Source: Micromonospora sp. WMMD1155
Lineage (GTDB): Bacteria > Actinomycetota > Actinomycetes > Mycobacteriales > Micromonosporaceae
DNA length: 64,000 nucleotides
NCBI RefSeq assembly: GCF_029581275.1
Contig: NZ_CP120742.1
Coordinates: forward strand, 6,386,501 to 6,450,500
Direction: 5' to 3'
Positions 43,271 to 52,373 of this stretch are shown here, piece after piece. The first letter of the stretch is position 1. Each line of letters starts with the position of its first letter. The notes below the pieces were generated by a model that was given only the letters and a program-made list of their open reading frames with translations, was not told the origin of the DNA and searched no databases. The position numbers and the translations under genes were made by a program.

Positions 43271-44980
43271 CTATCCGGGCATGATCCGCTGCCGCCGGCG
43301 CACCGTCGCGGCGCCGACCAGGGCCGCCGCGGCCAACGCGGCGAGCGCCACCTCCGGCCACCAACCGAGCCGGGTGGCGAGGGTACGTCCGTCGTCGAGG
43401 CGCAGCTGCCGCACCACGACCTCCCGGGTGTTGAACCCGGTGGCATCGCTTACCCGCCCGTCGGGTGCCACGAACCCGGACACGCCGACCGTGGAGGCCA
43501 TCAACGCGGGCCGACCGTGCTCGACGGCCCGCAACCGGACCATGGCCAGCTGCTGGCGGGCCTCCGCCACGTCGAAGGTGGCGTTGTTGGTCTGCACGAC
43601 GAGCAGTTGCGCGCCGCCGGTGACGGTGTCGCGGACCACAGCGTCGTAGGCGACCTCGAAGCAGATCACGTCACCCAGCACGGCCGGGCCGACGCGTACC
43701 ACGCCCGGGGTGCTTCCGGGCACGAAGTCGCTGCGGATCAGGTCGACCTGCTTGCTGACCATGCGGGCCACGTCACGCAGCGGCACGTACTCGGCGAACG
43801 GCACCGGGTGGCGTTTGGTGTACAGCTGGTCCAGGTCCGCGCCGGTGCCGGGCCGCCACAGGATGCCCGCGTTGCGGACCTGCCCGGCGCCCGGCCCGAG
43901 CAGCACCGCGCCGACCAGGATCGGCGCGCGGACGGTGTCGGCGGCCTGGGAGATCCGCGCCCCGGCGCTGGGGTTGCGCAGCGGGTCGATGTCGCTGGAG
44001 TTCTCCGGCCACACCACCAGGTCGGGTTGGCGTTGCCGGCCGGCGGCGACCTGGGCGGCCAGTTCGAGGGTGGCGTCGACGTGGTTGTTGAGGACCGCCT
44101 GCCGTTGGGCGTTGAAGTCCAGGCCCAGGCGCGGCACGTTGCCCTGCACGATCGCCACGGTGACGTCCGCGCCGGACCCGGCGGCGGCGACGGGCACCAG
44201 CAGCGCCCCGGCGGTCAGCGCGACGGCCACGGCGGCCGGTACGACAACCGGACGCCACCGCCGCGCCGCCGCAGCGCCATCTGGGCGCGGCGGGGCGGTC
44301 TGGGGGTCGGGCGCGGCGTCCAGCGGGCTGTGCGGGGGCGCGGTGGTGCCCTGCGGCGCACGACGACGGGCGACGGCCCATCCGCGCCAGACGGCGGTGA
44401 CGAGCAGCCCGCCGAGGAGCGCCACCGAGAACGTCACCAGCGGGGCGCCGCCCAGCGCGGCCAGGCGCAGCAGCAGGGAGGTGTCCTGGCTGAACGCCAA
44501 CCGCCCCCACGGGAACCCACCGAACGGGGTGCGGTCACGCAGCGCCTCCTGCCCGACCCACAGCAGCCCGGTCAGCACCGGCCACGACCAGCGGAGGCGG
44601 TCGACGAGCGGGGACACCCAGGCGGTGGCCGCGCCGAGCAGCGCCAGGTAGCCGGCCTGCAACAGCGACAGGAGCACCCACGGCAGGTAGCCGGTGTGCA
44701 GGTTCGTCCAGGCCAGCAGCGGGGCGAAGAACGCGACCCCGGTGAGGAAACCCAGGCCGGCGCCGGCGCGCAACCGCCGCCGGTGGGTGGCGGCGGCCAG
44801 CAACGCCACGCCGACCGGGGCCAGCGGCCACACCCCGTACGGGGGGAACGCCACCAGCAGGGCCAGCCCGGCGGCGATCGCCAGGGGCGCGGCGACGGGC
44901 AGCGGCAACGGCCGACCGGCGACGACCGGCGCGCCGGTCACCGTGGGCGCGTGGGTTTCGTCCCGCTCCAGCATCGTCAC
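43271..44980 (-). CDS. lnt: apolipoprotein N-acyltransferase
   Basis: The 569-residue membrane enzyme adds the third acyl chain to lipoproteins. It has about seven membrane helices then the nitrilase-like domain with Glu in VVWPENSSDIDPL, Lys in LYTKRHPVPFAEYVP and Cys in LGDVICFEVAYD. It ends with one further helix. GTG at 44980 opens the gene. It is paired with ppm 34 bp downstream. Confidence 0.94.
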   Translation of the reverse strand: MTMLERDETHAPTVTGAPVVAGRPLPLPVAAPLAIAAGLALLVAFPPYGVWPLAPVGVALLAAATHRRRLRAGAGLGFLTGVAFFAPLLAWTNLHTGYLPWVLLSLLQAGYLALLGAATAWVSPLVDRLRWSWPVLTGLLWVGQEALRDRTPFGGFPWGRLAFSQDTSLLLRLAALGGAPLVTFSVALLGGLLVTAVWRGWAVARRRAPQGTTAPPHSPLDAAPDPQTAPPRPDGAAAARRWRPVVVPAAVAVALTAGALLVPVAAAGSGADVTVAIVQGNVPRLGLDFNAQRQAVLNNHVDATLELAAQVAAGRQRQPDLVVWPENSSDIDPLRNPSAGARISQAADTVRAPILVGAVLLGPGAGQVRNAGILWRPGTGADLDQLYTKRHPVPFAEYVPLRDVARMVSKQVDLIRSDFVPGSTPGVVRVGPAVLGDVICFEVAYDAVVRDTVTGGAQLLVVQTNNATFDVAEARQQLAMVRLRAVEHGRPALMASTVGVSGFVAPDGRVSDATGFNTREVVVRQLRLDDGRTLATRLGWWPEVALAALAAAALVGAATVRRRQRIMPG

Positions 44981-45071
44981 CGCAGCTTCACCTCGATCAC
45001 GGGGCGAAGGTTACCCGGCTGCCGGTCCTGACGGCCGCATCGGGCAGGCGGCAGTGAGCGGTGGGGCGCGA

Positions 45072-45134
45072 TGATCAGGTGATGAGGAAGAGGTCGAGGA
45101 GGGACCGGCCGACCCACTTCTCGTCACCTGATCA
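45072..45134. other. long branched stem-loop
   Basis: TGATCAGGTGA (45072-45082) and TCACCTGATCA (45124-45134) are perfect 11-bp arms; GAGGAAG and CTTCTC extend them inward, and GGTCG/CGACC closes an inner hairpin. It lies in the 570-bp gene-free stretch between lnt and the kam cluster. It could be a terminator for one side or a small structured RNA. Confidence 0.5.
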
Positions 45135-45166
45135 CGGAAGGCGGCACGGGACGCGGTGGGGACGAA

Positions 45167-45196
45167 ATCGGGGCGCGGCGTAAGCCGCGCCCCGAT
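45167..45196. terminator. perfect 13-bp hairpin with GTAA loop
   Basis: ATCGGGGCGCGGC (45167-45179) pairs exactly with 45184-45196 around GTAA, a GNRA-type tetraloop. It has no T-run but is a strong termination candidate in a high-GC genome. Confidence 0.65.
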
Positions 45197-45552
45197 GCTC
45201 CCAGGCCCTTCCCGGCCGGTGTGGCGAGGATGGGGCACGACGACCTTCGGACCGACCGGACGCGGACTGGCTGCCCCCGCCGGGCCGTTGTCTACTGGCC
45301 GTGCACCTCACCCTGCCCATACACCGGTAACCGCGGCCGGTTCGCGCCGCCCCGCCGACCCCCGCCCGCTGGACCTGGCCGCCGCGACGATGATGCTGAA
45401 ACATGTCGCTCGGCCAGCGGACGAAGGGACGAAGCGAACAACAGCCGCTTCCCGTGGTAGGACTCAAAGACGGTACGTGCCGACCCCCGTCGGTTGTCAA
45501 CCCACACCCGGCCTGTCGTGTGTTGCGACACGGCGTGTCGGGTCGGCGCGTC
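45197..45552. other. gene-free stretch with several hairpins
   Basis: No convincing gene is seen. GCCGACCCCCGTCGG-type and CGTGT/ACACG inverted repeats crowd 45478-45545, just beyond the stop of the MutL-like gene. Bases 45380-45460 are less GC-rich than the surroundings. I looked for a B12 box and other common riboswitch cores and saw none. Confidence 0.4.
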
Positions 45553-46890
45553 TCAATGTGTCCGCAGATGGTGACGCAGCAGCGCCCCCGCCGCCGCCCG
45601 ATGCTCCTGGGCGAGGAGCCCTCCGGCGGCCAACACGTAGTCGGCGTCGACCACCGCGTCGGCGGCACGCGGCAACGCCCACCCACCGGCGTGATCGGTG
45701 AGGACCGCCGCCAACACCTGCCCGGACACGGGCGTCGGCGCGTGCCGCAGCACCCCACCGGAACCCACCAGCAACCGCACGTCACGCAGGTCCCGCCCGC
45801 AACGCTCACCGGTCGCGGCGCCCCGCGCGTGTCGCCGCAACGCCACCGTCGCCGCGAGGGTGGCGATCCGGGCGTCCACGGCCCGCTGCGCGTCGTCGAC
45901 GGCCAGGAACGCCGGGTCGGCGGCCCGACGGTCCGCGTCGGCGGCCAGGTCGGCGGCGTCGCCCGTGGTGAGCAGCCGCTCCTCCACGGCGGCGCGCACC
46001 ACCCCGGGGGCGCTCCACCGCATGCCCAGGTCCCCCTCGACGGTCCGGGCCCGCCAGAGGGTGCCGGCGACCTCCCGGCCGGGCCCGATGGCCCGCTCGT
46101 CGGGGGTGAGCACCGAGTACACGTCGGTGGTGGCCCCTCCCACGTCGACCACGGCGAGGTCACCGCCGATGGTGTCGGCGAGGACCTCCACACCGGTGAG
46201 GACCGCGTCCGGGGTGGCCGCGCGGACCAGCCGGGCGAACCGGGTGCCCCGCGACAGCCGTTTACCCCCGATGACGTGCCGCAGGAACACCGTGCGGATC
46301 GCCGCGCGCGCCGACGCCGGGGCGAGGACCCCGATGCGCGGTAGGACGTTCTCCGCCCCGGTCACCGGCACCCCGGCGGCCTCCAACAGCGCGGTGAGGT
46401 CGTCGCGGACGTCGGCGTTGCCCGCGTACACCACGGGTTTGCGCCACCGGGCGCGGGCCAGCCGCGTCGCGTTGTGGGTGACCGTGTCGGCGTCCCCGCC
46501 GTCGGTGCCACCGACCAGCAGCACCACGTCGGGTCGGGCCGCGCGCAACGCGGTCAGGTCCGCCGCGCCGAGCCTGCCCGCCGCCACGTGCACCACGTGC
46601 GCACCGGCGGACAACCCGACCCGCCGGCCCGCCTGCGCGGTGACCAGCGGCTCGTAGCCGATCACGGCCAGCCGCAGCCCACCACCGGCCGACGAGCACA
46701 CGTACCACGGCACGTCGCGGACCCCGAGCCCGGCGGTGGCCGCCGCGACCGCGGCGTCCAGGCCGTGCAACACGTCGGTGCCGACCGTGGTGGGCGCGGA
46801 CGCCGCACCCACCAGCGCACCGGCGGCCAGGTCCACCACCGCCGCCTTGGTGTACGTGGACCCGACGTCCGCGCAGACCGCCAGGGTCAC
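45553..46890 (-). CDS. MutL-like ASKHA-fold protein of the lysine mutase operon
   Basis: The 445-residue protein starts VTLAVCADVGSTYTKAAVVD, the phosphate-1 motif of the ASKHA ATPase fold, and has VVLLVGGTDGGDADTVTHNA and LAVVDVGGATTDVYSVL. This is the glutamate mutase MutL/GlmL family. Family members sit beside adenosylcobalamin mutases and are thought to reactivate them. GTG at 46890 follows AGGAGGACCT. As the last gene of the kam operon it may service KamDE. Confidence 0.88.
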   Translation of the reverse strand: MTLAVCADVGSTYTKAAVVDLAAGALVGAASAPTTVGTDVLHGLDAAVAAATAGLGVRDVPWYVCSSAGGGLRLAVIGYEPLVTAQAGRRVGLSAGAHVVHVAAGRLGAADLTALRAARPDVVLLVGGTDGGDADTVTHNATRLARARWRKPVVYAGNADVRDDLTALLEAAGVPVTGAENVLPRIGVLAPASARAAIRTVFLRHVIGGKRLSRGTRFARLVRAATPDAVLTGVEVLADTIGGDLAVVDVGGATTDVYSVLTPDERAIGPGREVAGTLWRARTVEGDLGMRWSAPGVVRAAVEERLLTTGDAADLAADADRRAADPAFLAVDDAQRAVDARIATLAATVALRRHARGAATGERCGRDLRDVRLLVGSGGVLRHAPTPVSGQVLAAVLTDHAGGWALPRAADAVVDADYVLAAGGLLAQEHRAAAGALLRHHLRTH

Positions 46891-46944
46891 AGGTCCTCCT
46901 GTTCGCGACTGCGGGGCTCGCAACCCCGGCTCACTCCTCGCGAC

Positions 46945-47337
46945 TCACGCCGACGCGGGGACGACCACGGTGCCGGTCGCGGTGACCGCCACGATCGGCG
47001 GGTCCAGGACCTCCGCGGCCGACTCGGAAACCTCCGGGCGACCCCGGCACACCACCACGCAGGCCAACTCCAGGGTGCGGCTGCGCGAGCCCACCCGCGA
47101 CACCCGCGCGGTCACCTCCACCACGTCACCGGCGTGGATGGGCGCGCTGAACCGCACGTCGGAGTACCCGGCGAACAACCCCTCGTCCCCGTCGGTGCGG
47201 ATGCACACCTCGGTCGCCACGTCCCCGAACAACCCCAGGGCGTACGCCCCGTCGACCAGGTTGCCCGCGTAGTGGGCGTGCGAGTACGGCACATACCGCC
47301 GGTGCGTCACCGTCAACCCGAGCCGTGCGTCGGTCAT
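46945..47337 (-). CDS. kal: 3-aminobutyryl-CoA ammonia-lyase
   Basis: The 130-residue hotdog-fold protein has HAHYAGNLVDGAYALGLFGD and ATEVCIRTDGDEGLFAGYSD, which match the Kal/beta-alanyl-CoA ammonia-lyase family. It removes ammonia from L-3-aminobutyryl-CoA to give crotonyl-CoA in lysine fermentation. ATG at 47337 overlaps the kamE stop (ATGA), so it is co-translated with the mutase. Confidence 0.9.
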   Translation of the reverse strand: MTDARLGLTVTHRRYVPYSHAHYAGNLVDGAYALGLFGDVATEVCIRTDGDEGLFAGYSDVRFSAPIHAGDVVEVTARVSRVGSRSRTLELACVVVCRGRPEVSESAAEVLDPPIVAVTATGTVVVPASA

Positions 47338-48140
47338 GCCATCGCCTTCCGCTGCGTGATCAGGGCGTGCACCAGGTAACTGGCCACCTCGCCGGGTGTG
47401 GTGCCCCGACCGAAGATCCGGTCCACACCCAACTCGTCGGTCATCGTCTCGTCGAACCGGGGACCACCGACGATCAGCAGCGGCCGCTTGCCCGCCGGCA
47501 TCGCCTCCCGGAACGCCGCGGACATCTCCCGGGTGTTGTGCAGGTGCGCGTCGCGTTGCGTGACGACCTGCGACACCAGCACCGCGTCGGCCTTCTCCAC
47601 CCGGGCCATCTCCACCAACTCCGGCACACTGACCTGCGCACCCATGTTGGTGACCTTCAACTCCCGGTAGTACTCCAGGCCCTTCTCCCCCGCGATGCCC
47701 TTGACGTTGAGGATCGCGTCGATGCCCACGGTGTGCGCGTCGGTGCCGATGCACGCACCGACGACCGACAGCTTGCGCCGCAACCGCTGCTTGATGACCG
47801 TGTTGACGTCCTTCGCCGACAACAGGGCGAAGTCGCGTTCCACCACCTGCACCGCGTTCAGGTCGACCAGGTGGTTGACCCGCCCGTACACCACGAAGAA
47901 CGTGAACCCGTCGCCCATCGGTTTGGCGTGCACCACCATCGCCGGGTCGATGCCCATCTTGCTGGCCAGCTGCACCGCCGCGCCCTCGGCCCGCTTGTCG
48001 TGCGACACCGGCAGGGTGAACGACACCTGCACCATCCCGTCACCGGTGGTGTCCCCGTACGGCCGCACGATCTGCTTGCTCACGCCGCCGCTGCGCGCCG
48101 GACCGCTGTGCTGGCCGGTTCGCTCGCTCCGCTCGCTCAC
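47334..48140 (-). CDS. kamE: lysine 5,6-aminomutase beta subunit
   Basis: The 268-residue subunit binds adenosylcobalamin and PLP. It has IVRPYGDTTGDGMVQVSFTL, the B12 motif GTDAHTVG with His136 and the PLP lysine in LNVKG (Lys147). The 11-residue gap between them equals that between His133 and Lys144 of the Clostridium enzyme. The GTG at 48140 overlaps the kamD stop but puts an odd SERSERTG leader, encoded by an intergenic repeat, in front; GTG at 48083 is an alternative start. Confidence 0.93.
   Translation of the reverse strand: MSERSERTGQHSGPARSGGVSKQIVRPYGDTTGDGMVQVSFTLPVSHDKRAEGAAVQLASKMGIDPAMVVHAKPMGDGFTFFVVYGRVNHLVDLNAVQVVERDFALLSAKDVNTVIKQRLRRKLSVVGACIGTDAHTVGIDAILNVKGIAGEKGLEYYRELKVTNMGAQVSVPELVEMARVEKADAVLVSQVVTQRDAHLHNTREMSAAFREAMPAGKRPLLIVGGPRFDETMTDELGVDRIFGRGTTPGEVASYLVHALITQRKAMA
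48115..48140 (-). repeat. intergenic GTGAGCGAGCG repeat, copy 1
   Basis: The 26-bp segment at the kamD-kamE junction reads GTGAGCGAGCGGAGCGAGCG and continues AACC. It is an imperfect palindrome and nearly matches a second copy at 49720-49745. It forms the start codon of kamE. Confidence 0.65.
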
Positions 48141-49693
48141 GCCGCCGCCTCCAGGATGTCGGTGGCCGGGTTGTAGTAGTCGGCCTCGTGCGCGGCGACC
48201 CCGTCGAGGCCCTTGCCCCGGTCCGCCGGCCGCTTCATGATCCCGAACGTGCCCTCGGCGATCGCCGTCAGCAACGTCTGCTCCCCGATGCGCTCCAACA
48301 GGTCCAGCGCCTCACCGAGCACCTGGTCGGCGCGCCGGCGGATGAACCCGCCCGGCGCCGGCACGAAGTCCTCGTGCAGCCCACCGGCCGCACCCAGCAC
48401 GTACCGCACGTTCTGCAGGGCGATGTCCCGGTCCGACAACCACGGCGTCACCACCGCCTCGGTCATCATCCCCACCAGTAGGATGCCCTGACCGGTCAGC
48501 GCCCCGGCCAGGTTGAAGAACCCGTCGAGCAGGTTGCCCCGGAACACGTCGCCGGTCATGTGCTTCGTCGGCGGCATCCACTTCAACGGCGCGTCCGGGA
48601 ACAACTCCCGCGCCAGCAGGGCGTGCGCCAACTCCAACCGGAACGACTCCGGCACCTCCGGGTTGATCTCGAACGCGTGCCCCAACCCCAACTGCCAGTC
48701 CGCCAACCCCGCCTCGTGCGCGAAGAACTCGTTGAGCAGCTGCGACACCGTCACCGTGTGCGCCTCGTCGACCGCGTCCGCGGTGGTCAGGTAGTTGTCC
48801 TCACCGGTGTTGATGATGATCCCGGCCCGGGCGTGCACCTGCCGGGAGAACCGCTGGTCGACGAACGTGCGCACCGGGTTGATGTCGCGGAACAGGATCC
48901 CGTACATCGAGTCGTTGAGCATCATGTCGAGGCGTTCCAACCCGGCCAGGGTCGCCATCTCCGGCATGCACAACCCGGACGCGTAGTTGGTCAACCGCAC
49001 GTAACGGCCCACCTCCTTGGACGACTCGTCCAACGCCGCGCGCATCAACCGGAAGTTCTCCTGCGTGGCGTACGTGCCGGCGAACCCCTCCCGGGTCGCA
49101 CCCTCGGGGACGTAGTCCAACAACGACTGCCCGGTGGAACGGATCACCGCGATCACGTCCGCGCCCGCCCGCGCCGCCGCCTGCGCCTGCGGGATGTCCT
49201 CGTAGATGTCCCCCGTCGCCACGATCAGGTAGATCCACGGCCGCTGCGCCGGGTCACCGTGCCGCTTGACGAGACGGTCCCGCTCCGCGCGCCGACGGTC
49301 GATGCGCCGGATGCCCGACCCGACCGCCCTACGCGCCGCGCTGCGGGCCGCCGTCGCCGCCCGCCCGGCCGGTACGCCGAAGCGCACCGACCCGGCCGCG
49401 GCCTTCTGCGCCAGCAACGTCACGTCGGTGAGGCCCTCACGCGCCAGGGCGTCGAACACCGGAACCGCCACCCCGTGCCCCAGACCGACGTCCGCGGCGA
49501 CCGCGTCGACGAGCCGGTTCACCCACGGAATACCGTCCGGATCGGCGCCGGTCACCCCGGCCAGCCGCAGCACCGCCCGCTCCACCGACACCGTCGTGTG
49601 GCTGCGCGCCAGGTCCACCACCGGCTGCCCGGCCCGACGCGCCAACTCCCGCGCCCGCGCCACCAGCACCGGATCGAGATCAAGCTTGCTCAT
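48137..49693 (-). CDS. kamD: lysine 5,6-aminomutase alpha subunit
   Basis: The 518-residue protein is the large TIM-barrel subunit that moves the 6-amino group of beta-lysine (or D-lysine) to C5. It has WIYLIVATGDIYEDIPQAQA, DVIAVIRSTGQSLLDYVPEG, TYATQENFRLMRAALDE, YASGLCMPEMA and KWMPPTKHMTGDVF, all typical of KamD. ATG at 49693 opens with MSKLDLDPVLVARARELARR. The product is 3,5-diaminohexanoate. Confidence 0.95.
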   Translation of the reverse strand: MSKLDLDPVLVARARELARRAGQPVVDLARSHTTVSVERAVLRLAGVTGADPDGIPWVNRLVDAVAADVGLGHGVAVPVFDALAREGLTDVTLLAQKAAAGSVRFGVPAGRAATAARSAARRAVGSGIRRIDRRRAERDRLVKRHGDPAQRPWIYLIVATGDIYEDIPQAQAAARAGADVIAVIRSTGQSLLDYVPEGATREGFAGTYATQENFRLMRAALDESSKEVGRYVRLTNYASGLCMPEMATLAGLERLDMMLNDSMYGILFRDINPVRTFVDQRFSRQVHARAGIIINTGEDNYLTTADAVDEAHTVTVSQLLNEFFAHEAGLADWQLGLGHAFEINPEVPESFRLELAHALLARELFPDAPLKWMPPTKHMTGDVFRGNLLDGFFNLAGALTGQGILLVGMMTEAVVTPWLSDRDIALQNVRYVLGAAGGLHEDFVPAPGGFIRRRADQVLGEALDLLERIGEQTLLTAIAEGTFGIMKRPADRGKGLDGVAAHEADYYNPATDILEAAA

Positions 49694-49719
49694 CGACCAT
49701 CCACTCGTTCCTGTGCCTG

Positions 49720-49745
49720 ATGGTTCGCTCGCCGCGCTCGCTCAC
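49720..49745 (-). repeat. intergenic GTGAGCGAGCG repeat, copy 2
   Basis: It reads GTGAGCGAGCGCGGCGAGCG then AACC at the end of the amidohydrolase gene, supplying its TGA stop. It differs from copy 1 at only a few positions over 26 bp. Confidence 0.65.
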
Positions 49746-51307
49746 GACGACCCTTCCTCGTAGATGACCTCACCGCGCAGCACCAGACGCCGACACACCG
49801 GCAACGGCGTCGGGTCGTCCGGACCCCGCAGCTCCGCGTCCTCGGCCAGCAACACCGGCAGACCCCGCTCCACTCCCGCCGGCGTCGACCACACCGCGAA
49901 CGTCGCCGGCGCACCCAAGGCGAGAACCCCCTCGACATCCAGGTGCACCGCCCGCCACCCACCCCGGGTGTGCGCGGCGAACGCCGAACGCACACCCATG
50001 CGCTGCGCCGGGTTGTGGTGCGCCGCCGCCGCCCGCACCGACCCCCACGGGTCCAGCGGCGTCACCGGCGAATCCGACCCGAACGCCAACGCCACACCCA
50101 CCGAGTGCATCGCACCCATCGGGTTCGACTCCAACGACCGGTCCAACCCCAACCGCGCCTCGTACATCCGGCCCGCGCCACCCCACAACCGGTCGAACGC
50201 CGGCTGCATGCTCGCCACGACCCCGTACTCCACGAACCGCGCGATCAACCGCTTGTTCATGATCTCCGCGTGCTCGATCCGGTGCCGGGCCGCGCGCAAC
50301 CGCTCCAAACCCACCGTCTCGGCCGCCGCCGCGAACCCGTCGAGCACCGTGCCGATCGCCGCGTCCCCGATCGCGTGGAACCCGCCCTGCATGCCGTGCG
50401 CCGCACAGTCCAGCAGGTGATCACGCACCTGCTCCGCCGTCAGGTACCCGTGCCCACACCCGTCGCCGTCACCGTACGCCTGCGACACGTGCGCCGTACG
50501 CGACCCCAACGCCCCATCGGCGAACAGGTCACCACCCGCGCCCACCGCACCCAACTCCCGGGCCCGCGCCGCACCACCCAACTCACCCCAGTACCCGTAC
50601 ACCTCCGGCACCCCCGCACCGGAGACGCCCAGCAACCCGGTGAAGTCCTCCTCGTCGGAGATGTCCGGGCCACCACACTCGTGCACCGCGGCGATCCCCA
50701 GCGACGCCGCGTGCGACAGGGCCACCCGCTGCGCGGCGACCCGCTGCGCCCGACTCACCGACCCCTGCGCCGCCGCCCGCACCACGTGGTGCGCGTCGCG
50801 CCGCAACCACCCCGACGCGTCGAACCCGGCCGCCTGCGCCGCCTGCGGACACGCCGCCAGCAGCGCCGACGACACCAACGCCGAATGGATCGACGCCTGC
50901 GACAGGTACACCCGCCGCCCACCGGCCGCCCGATCCAACGCCGCCGCGTCCGGCAACGACGGATCCGACCAACCCGACTCGTCCCAGCCGTGCCCCAACA
51001 CCACCGCGTCCGCCGGCAGACCCGCCGCGAACCCGGCCACCGCGTCCAACAACTGCGCCGCCGACCGCACCCCGGACAACTCCAGCCCGGACAACGCCAA
51101 CCCCGTGTCGGTGGCGTGCACATGCGCGTCGACGAACGCCGGCGTCACCAACGCCCCGTCCAGGTCCACCACCCGGTCGGCCGGCGGCGCGTCACCGTCG
51201 GTCCCCAACCAGGTGATCCGCCCACCGGACACCAGCAGCGCGGTAGCACTCGGCTCGGCGGGGCAGTACAGCACGCCGCCGCGGTACAACGTCGAGGGGT
51301 TCGTCAT
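49742..51307 (-). CDS. YtcJ-like amidohydrolase
   Basis: The 521-residue metal hydrolase has the first metal motif VDAHVHATDTGLALSG, a later HAIGDAAIG, RIEHAEIMNKRLI and the last aspartate in AFGSDSPVTPLDPWGSV, as in amidohydrolase family 3 (YtcJ). It hydrolyses amides or formamides; the substrate is unknown. Its place between kdd and kamD suggests a role in feeding or cleaning the lysine pathway, for example deacylating an N-acyl lysine, but nothing in the sequence fixes that. Confidence 0.88.
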   Translation of the reverse strand: MTNPSTLYRGGVLYCPAEPSATALLVSGGRITWLGTDGDAPPADRVVDLDGALVTPAFVDAHVHATDTGLALSGLELSGVRSAAQLLDAVAGFAAGLPADAVVLGHGWDESGWSDPSLPDAAALDRAAGGRRVYLSQASIHSALVSSALLAACPQAAQAAGFDASGWLRRDAHHVVRAAAQGSVSRAQRVAAQRVALSHAASLGIAAVHECGGPDISDEEDFTGLLGVSGAGVPEVYGYWGELGGAARARELGAVGAGGDLFADGALGSRTAHVSQAYGDGDGCGHGYLTAEQVRDHLLDCAAHGMQGGFHAIGDAAIGTVLDGFAAAAETVGLERLRAARHRIEHAEIMNKRLIARFVEYGVVASMQPAFDRLWGGAGRMYEARLGLDRSLESNPMGAMHSVGVALAFGSDSPVTPLDPWGSVRAAAAHHNPAQRMGVRSAFAAHTRGGWRAVHLDVEGVLALGAPATFAVWSTPAGVERGLPVLLAEDAELRGPDDPTPLPVCRRLVLRGEVIYEEGSS

Positions 51308-51311
51308 GACC

Positions 51312-52373
51312 TCAGTCTGCCGCGATCCGCGCCGCGAACAGCCGACGCACCCCCGGCTCGGCGCGCAGCAGCCCCAACGCCAACTCCGCGTGCCCCGGCA
51401 CGTACCCGTTGCCCACCAGCATCGTCACGTCCGCAGCCAACCCCTCCGCGCCCAACGCCGCCGCCGAGAAGCTCGTCGCCATCGAGAAGAAGATCACCGT
51501 GCCGCCGTCCGCGGTGGCCAACACCGCACCGTGCTCACACCCCGGCACGTCCACGCACACCACTGTCACGTCCGCCGGCGCGCCCAGGGCGGTGGTCACC
51601 GCCGTGGACAACCCCACCGGGTCCCGCGCGTCGGCCACCGCCACCACCGACGCCAACCCGGCCGCCGTCAGCGCGTCCCGCTCCGCCGCCACCGGAACCA
51701 CCCCGACGGTACGCGCGGCACCCGCCCGCCGCGCCGCCGCGAGCGACAGCGACCCGCTCTTGCCCGCCCCACCGATCACCGCGACCCGCACCGGCGTCGG
51801 GTCACCGACCCGACGACGGTCCTCGACGTAGCGCGACACCACCCGCGCGGTCAACGCGGGCGCCCCACACACGTCCAGCACGGCCAGGGACAACTGCGGG
51901 TCCTCGTCGTCGGGCAGCACCGCGGCGATGGAACGGGCGAACAGGATCGCCCACCCGTCACAGGGCACCTGCTCACTGCGCCCGTCCCAGCGGGCCAGCC
52001 CATCGGTGATCACCAGCGGCGTCAGCGTCAACGACACCAGGGTCGCCACCCGCTCGCCCACCTTCAGCCCCAGCGGGGACCGCCGACCGGCCTCCTCGAC
52101 CGTGCCGATCAACATCCCGCCGGACCCGGTCACCGGGTTCTGCATCTTCCCCCGGGTGGTGATGATCTCCAGCACCTCGGCGCGGACCGCGTCGCCGTCA
52201 CCGCCGTGCTTCTCCGACAACTGCCGGAAACTCGCCGCGTCCAGGTTCAGCCGCTGCACCCGGATCCGCACCTCGTTGGGCGCGATCTGCGCCGACGCGT
52301 CCAGGCGCCAGGCCGCCTGCGGCAGCACCCCCGCCGGTTGCACGACGCGGTGCAGCCCCACCGGTGACGTCAC
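51312..52373 (-). CDS. kdd: L-erythro-3,5-diaminohexanoate dehydrogenase
   Basis: The 353-residue enzyme oxidises 3,5-diaminohexanoate to 5-amino-3-oxohexanoate with NAD. It has NEVRIRVQRLNLDAASFRQL, the segment GKMQNPVTGSGGMLIGTVEE, which is diagnostic for Kdd, and the Rossmann motif VAVIGGAGKSGSLSLAAARR. It is the first gene of the minus-strand kam operon and 4 bp from the amidohydrolase. Confidence 0.92.
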   Translation of the reverse strand: MTSPVGLHRVVQPAGVLPQAAWRLDASAQIAPNEVRIRVQRLNLDAASFRQLSEKHGGDGDAVRAEVLEIITTRGKMQNPVTGSGGMLIGTVEEAGRRSPLGLKVGERVATLVSLTLTPLVITDGLARWDGRSEQVPCDGWAILFARSIAAVLPDDEDPQLSLAVLDVCGAPALTARVVSRYVEDRRRVGDPTPVRVAVIGGAGKSGSLSLAAARRAGAARTVGVVPVAAERDALTAAGLASVVAVADARDPVGLSTAVTTALGAPADVTVVCVDVPGCEHGAVLATADGGTVIFFSMATSFSAAALGAEGLAADVTMLVGNGYVPGHAELALGLLRAEPGVRRLFAARIAAD

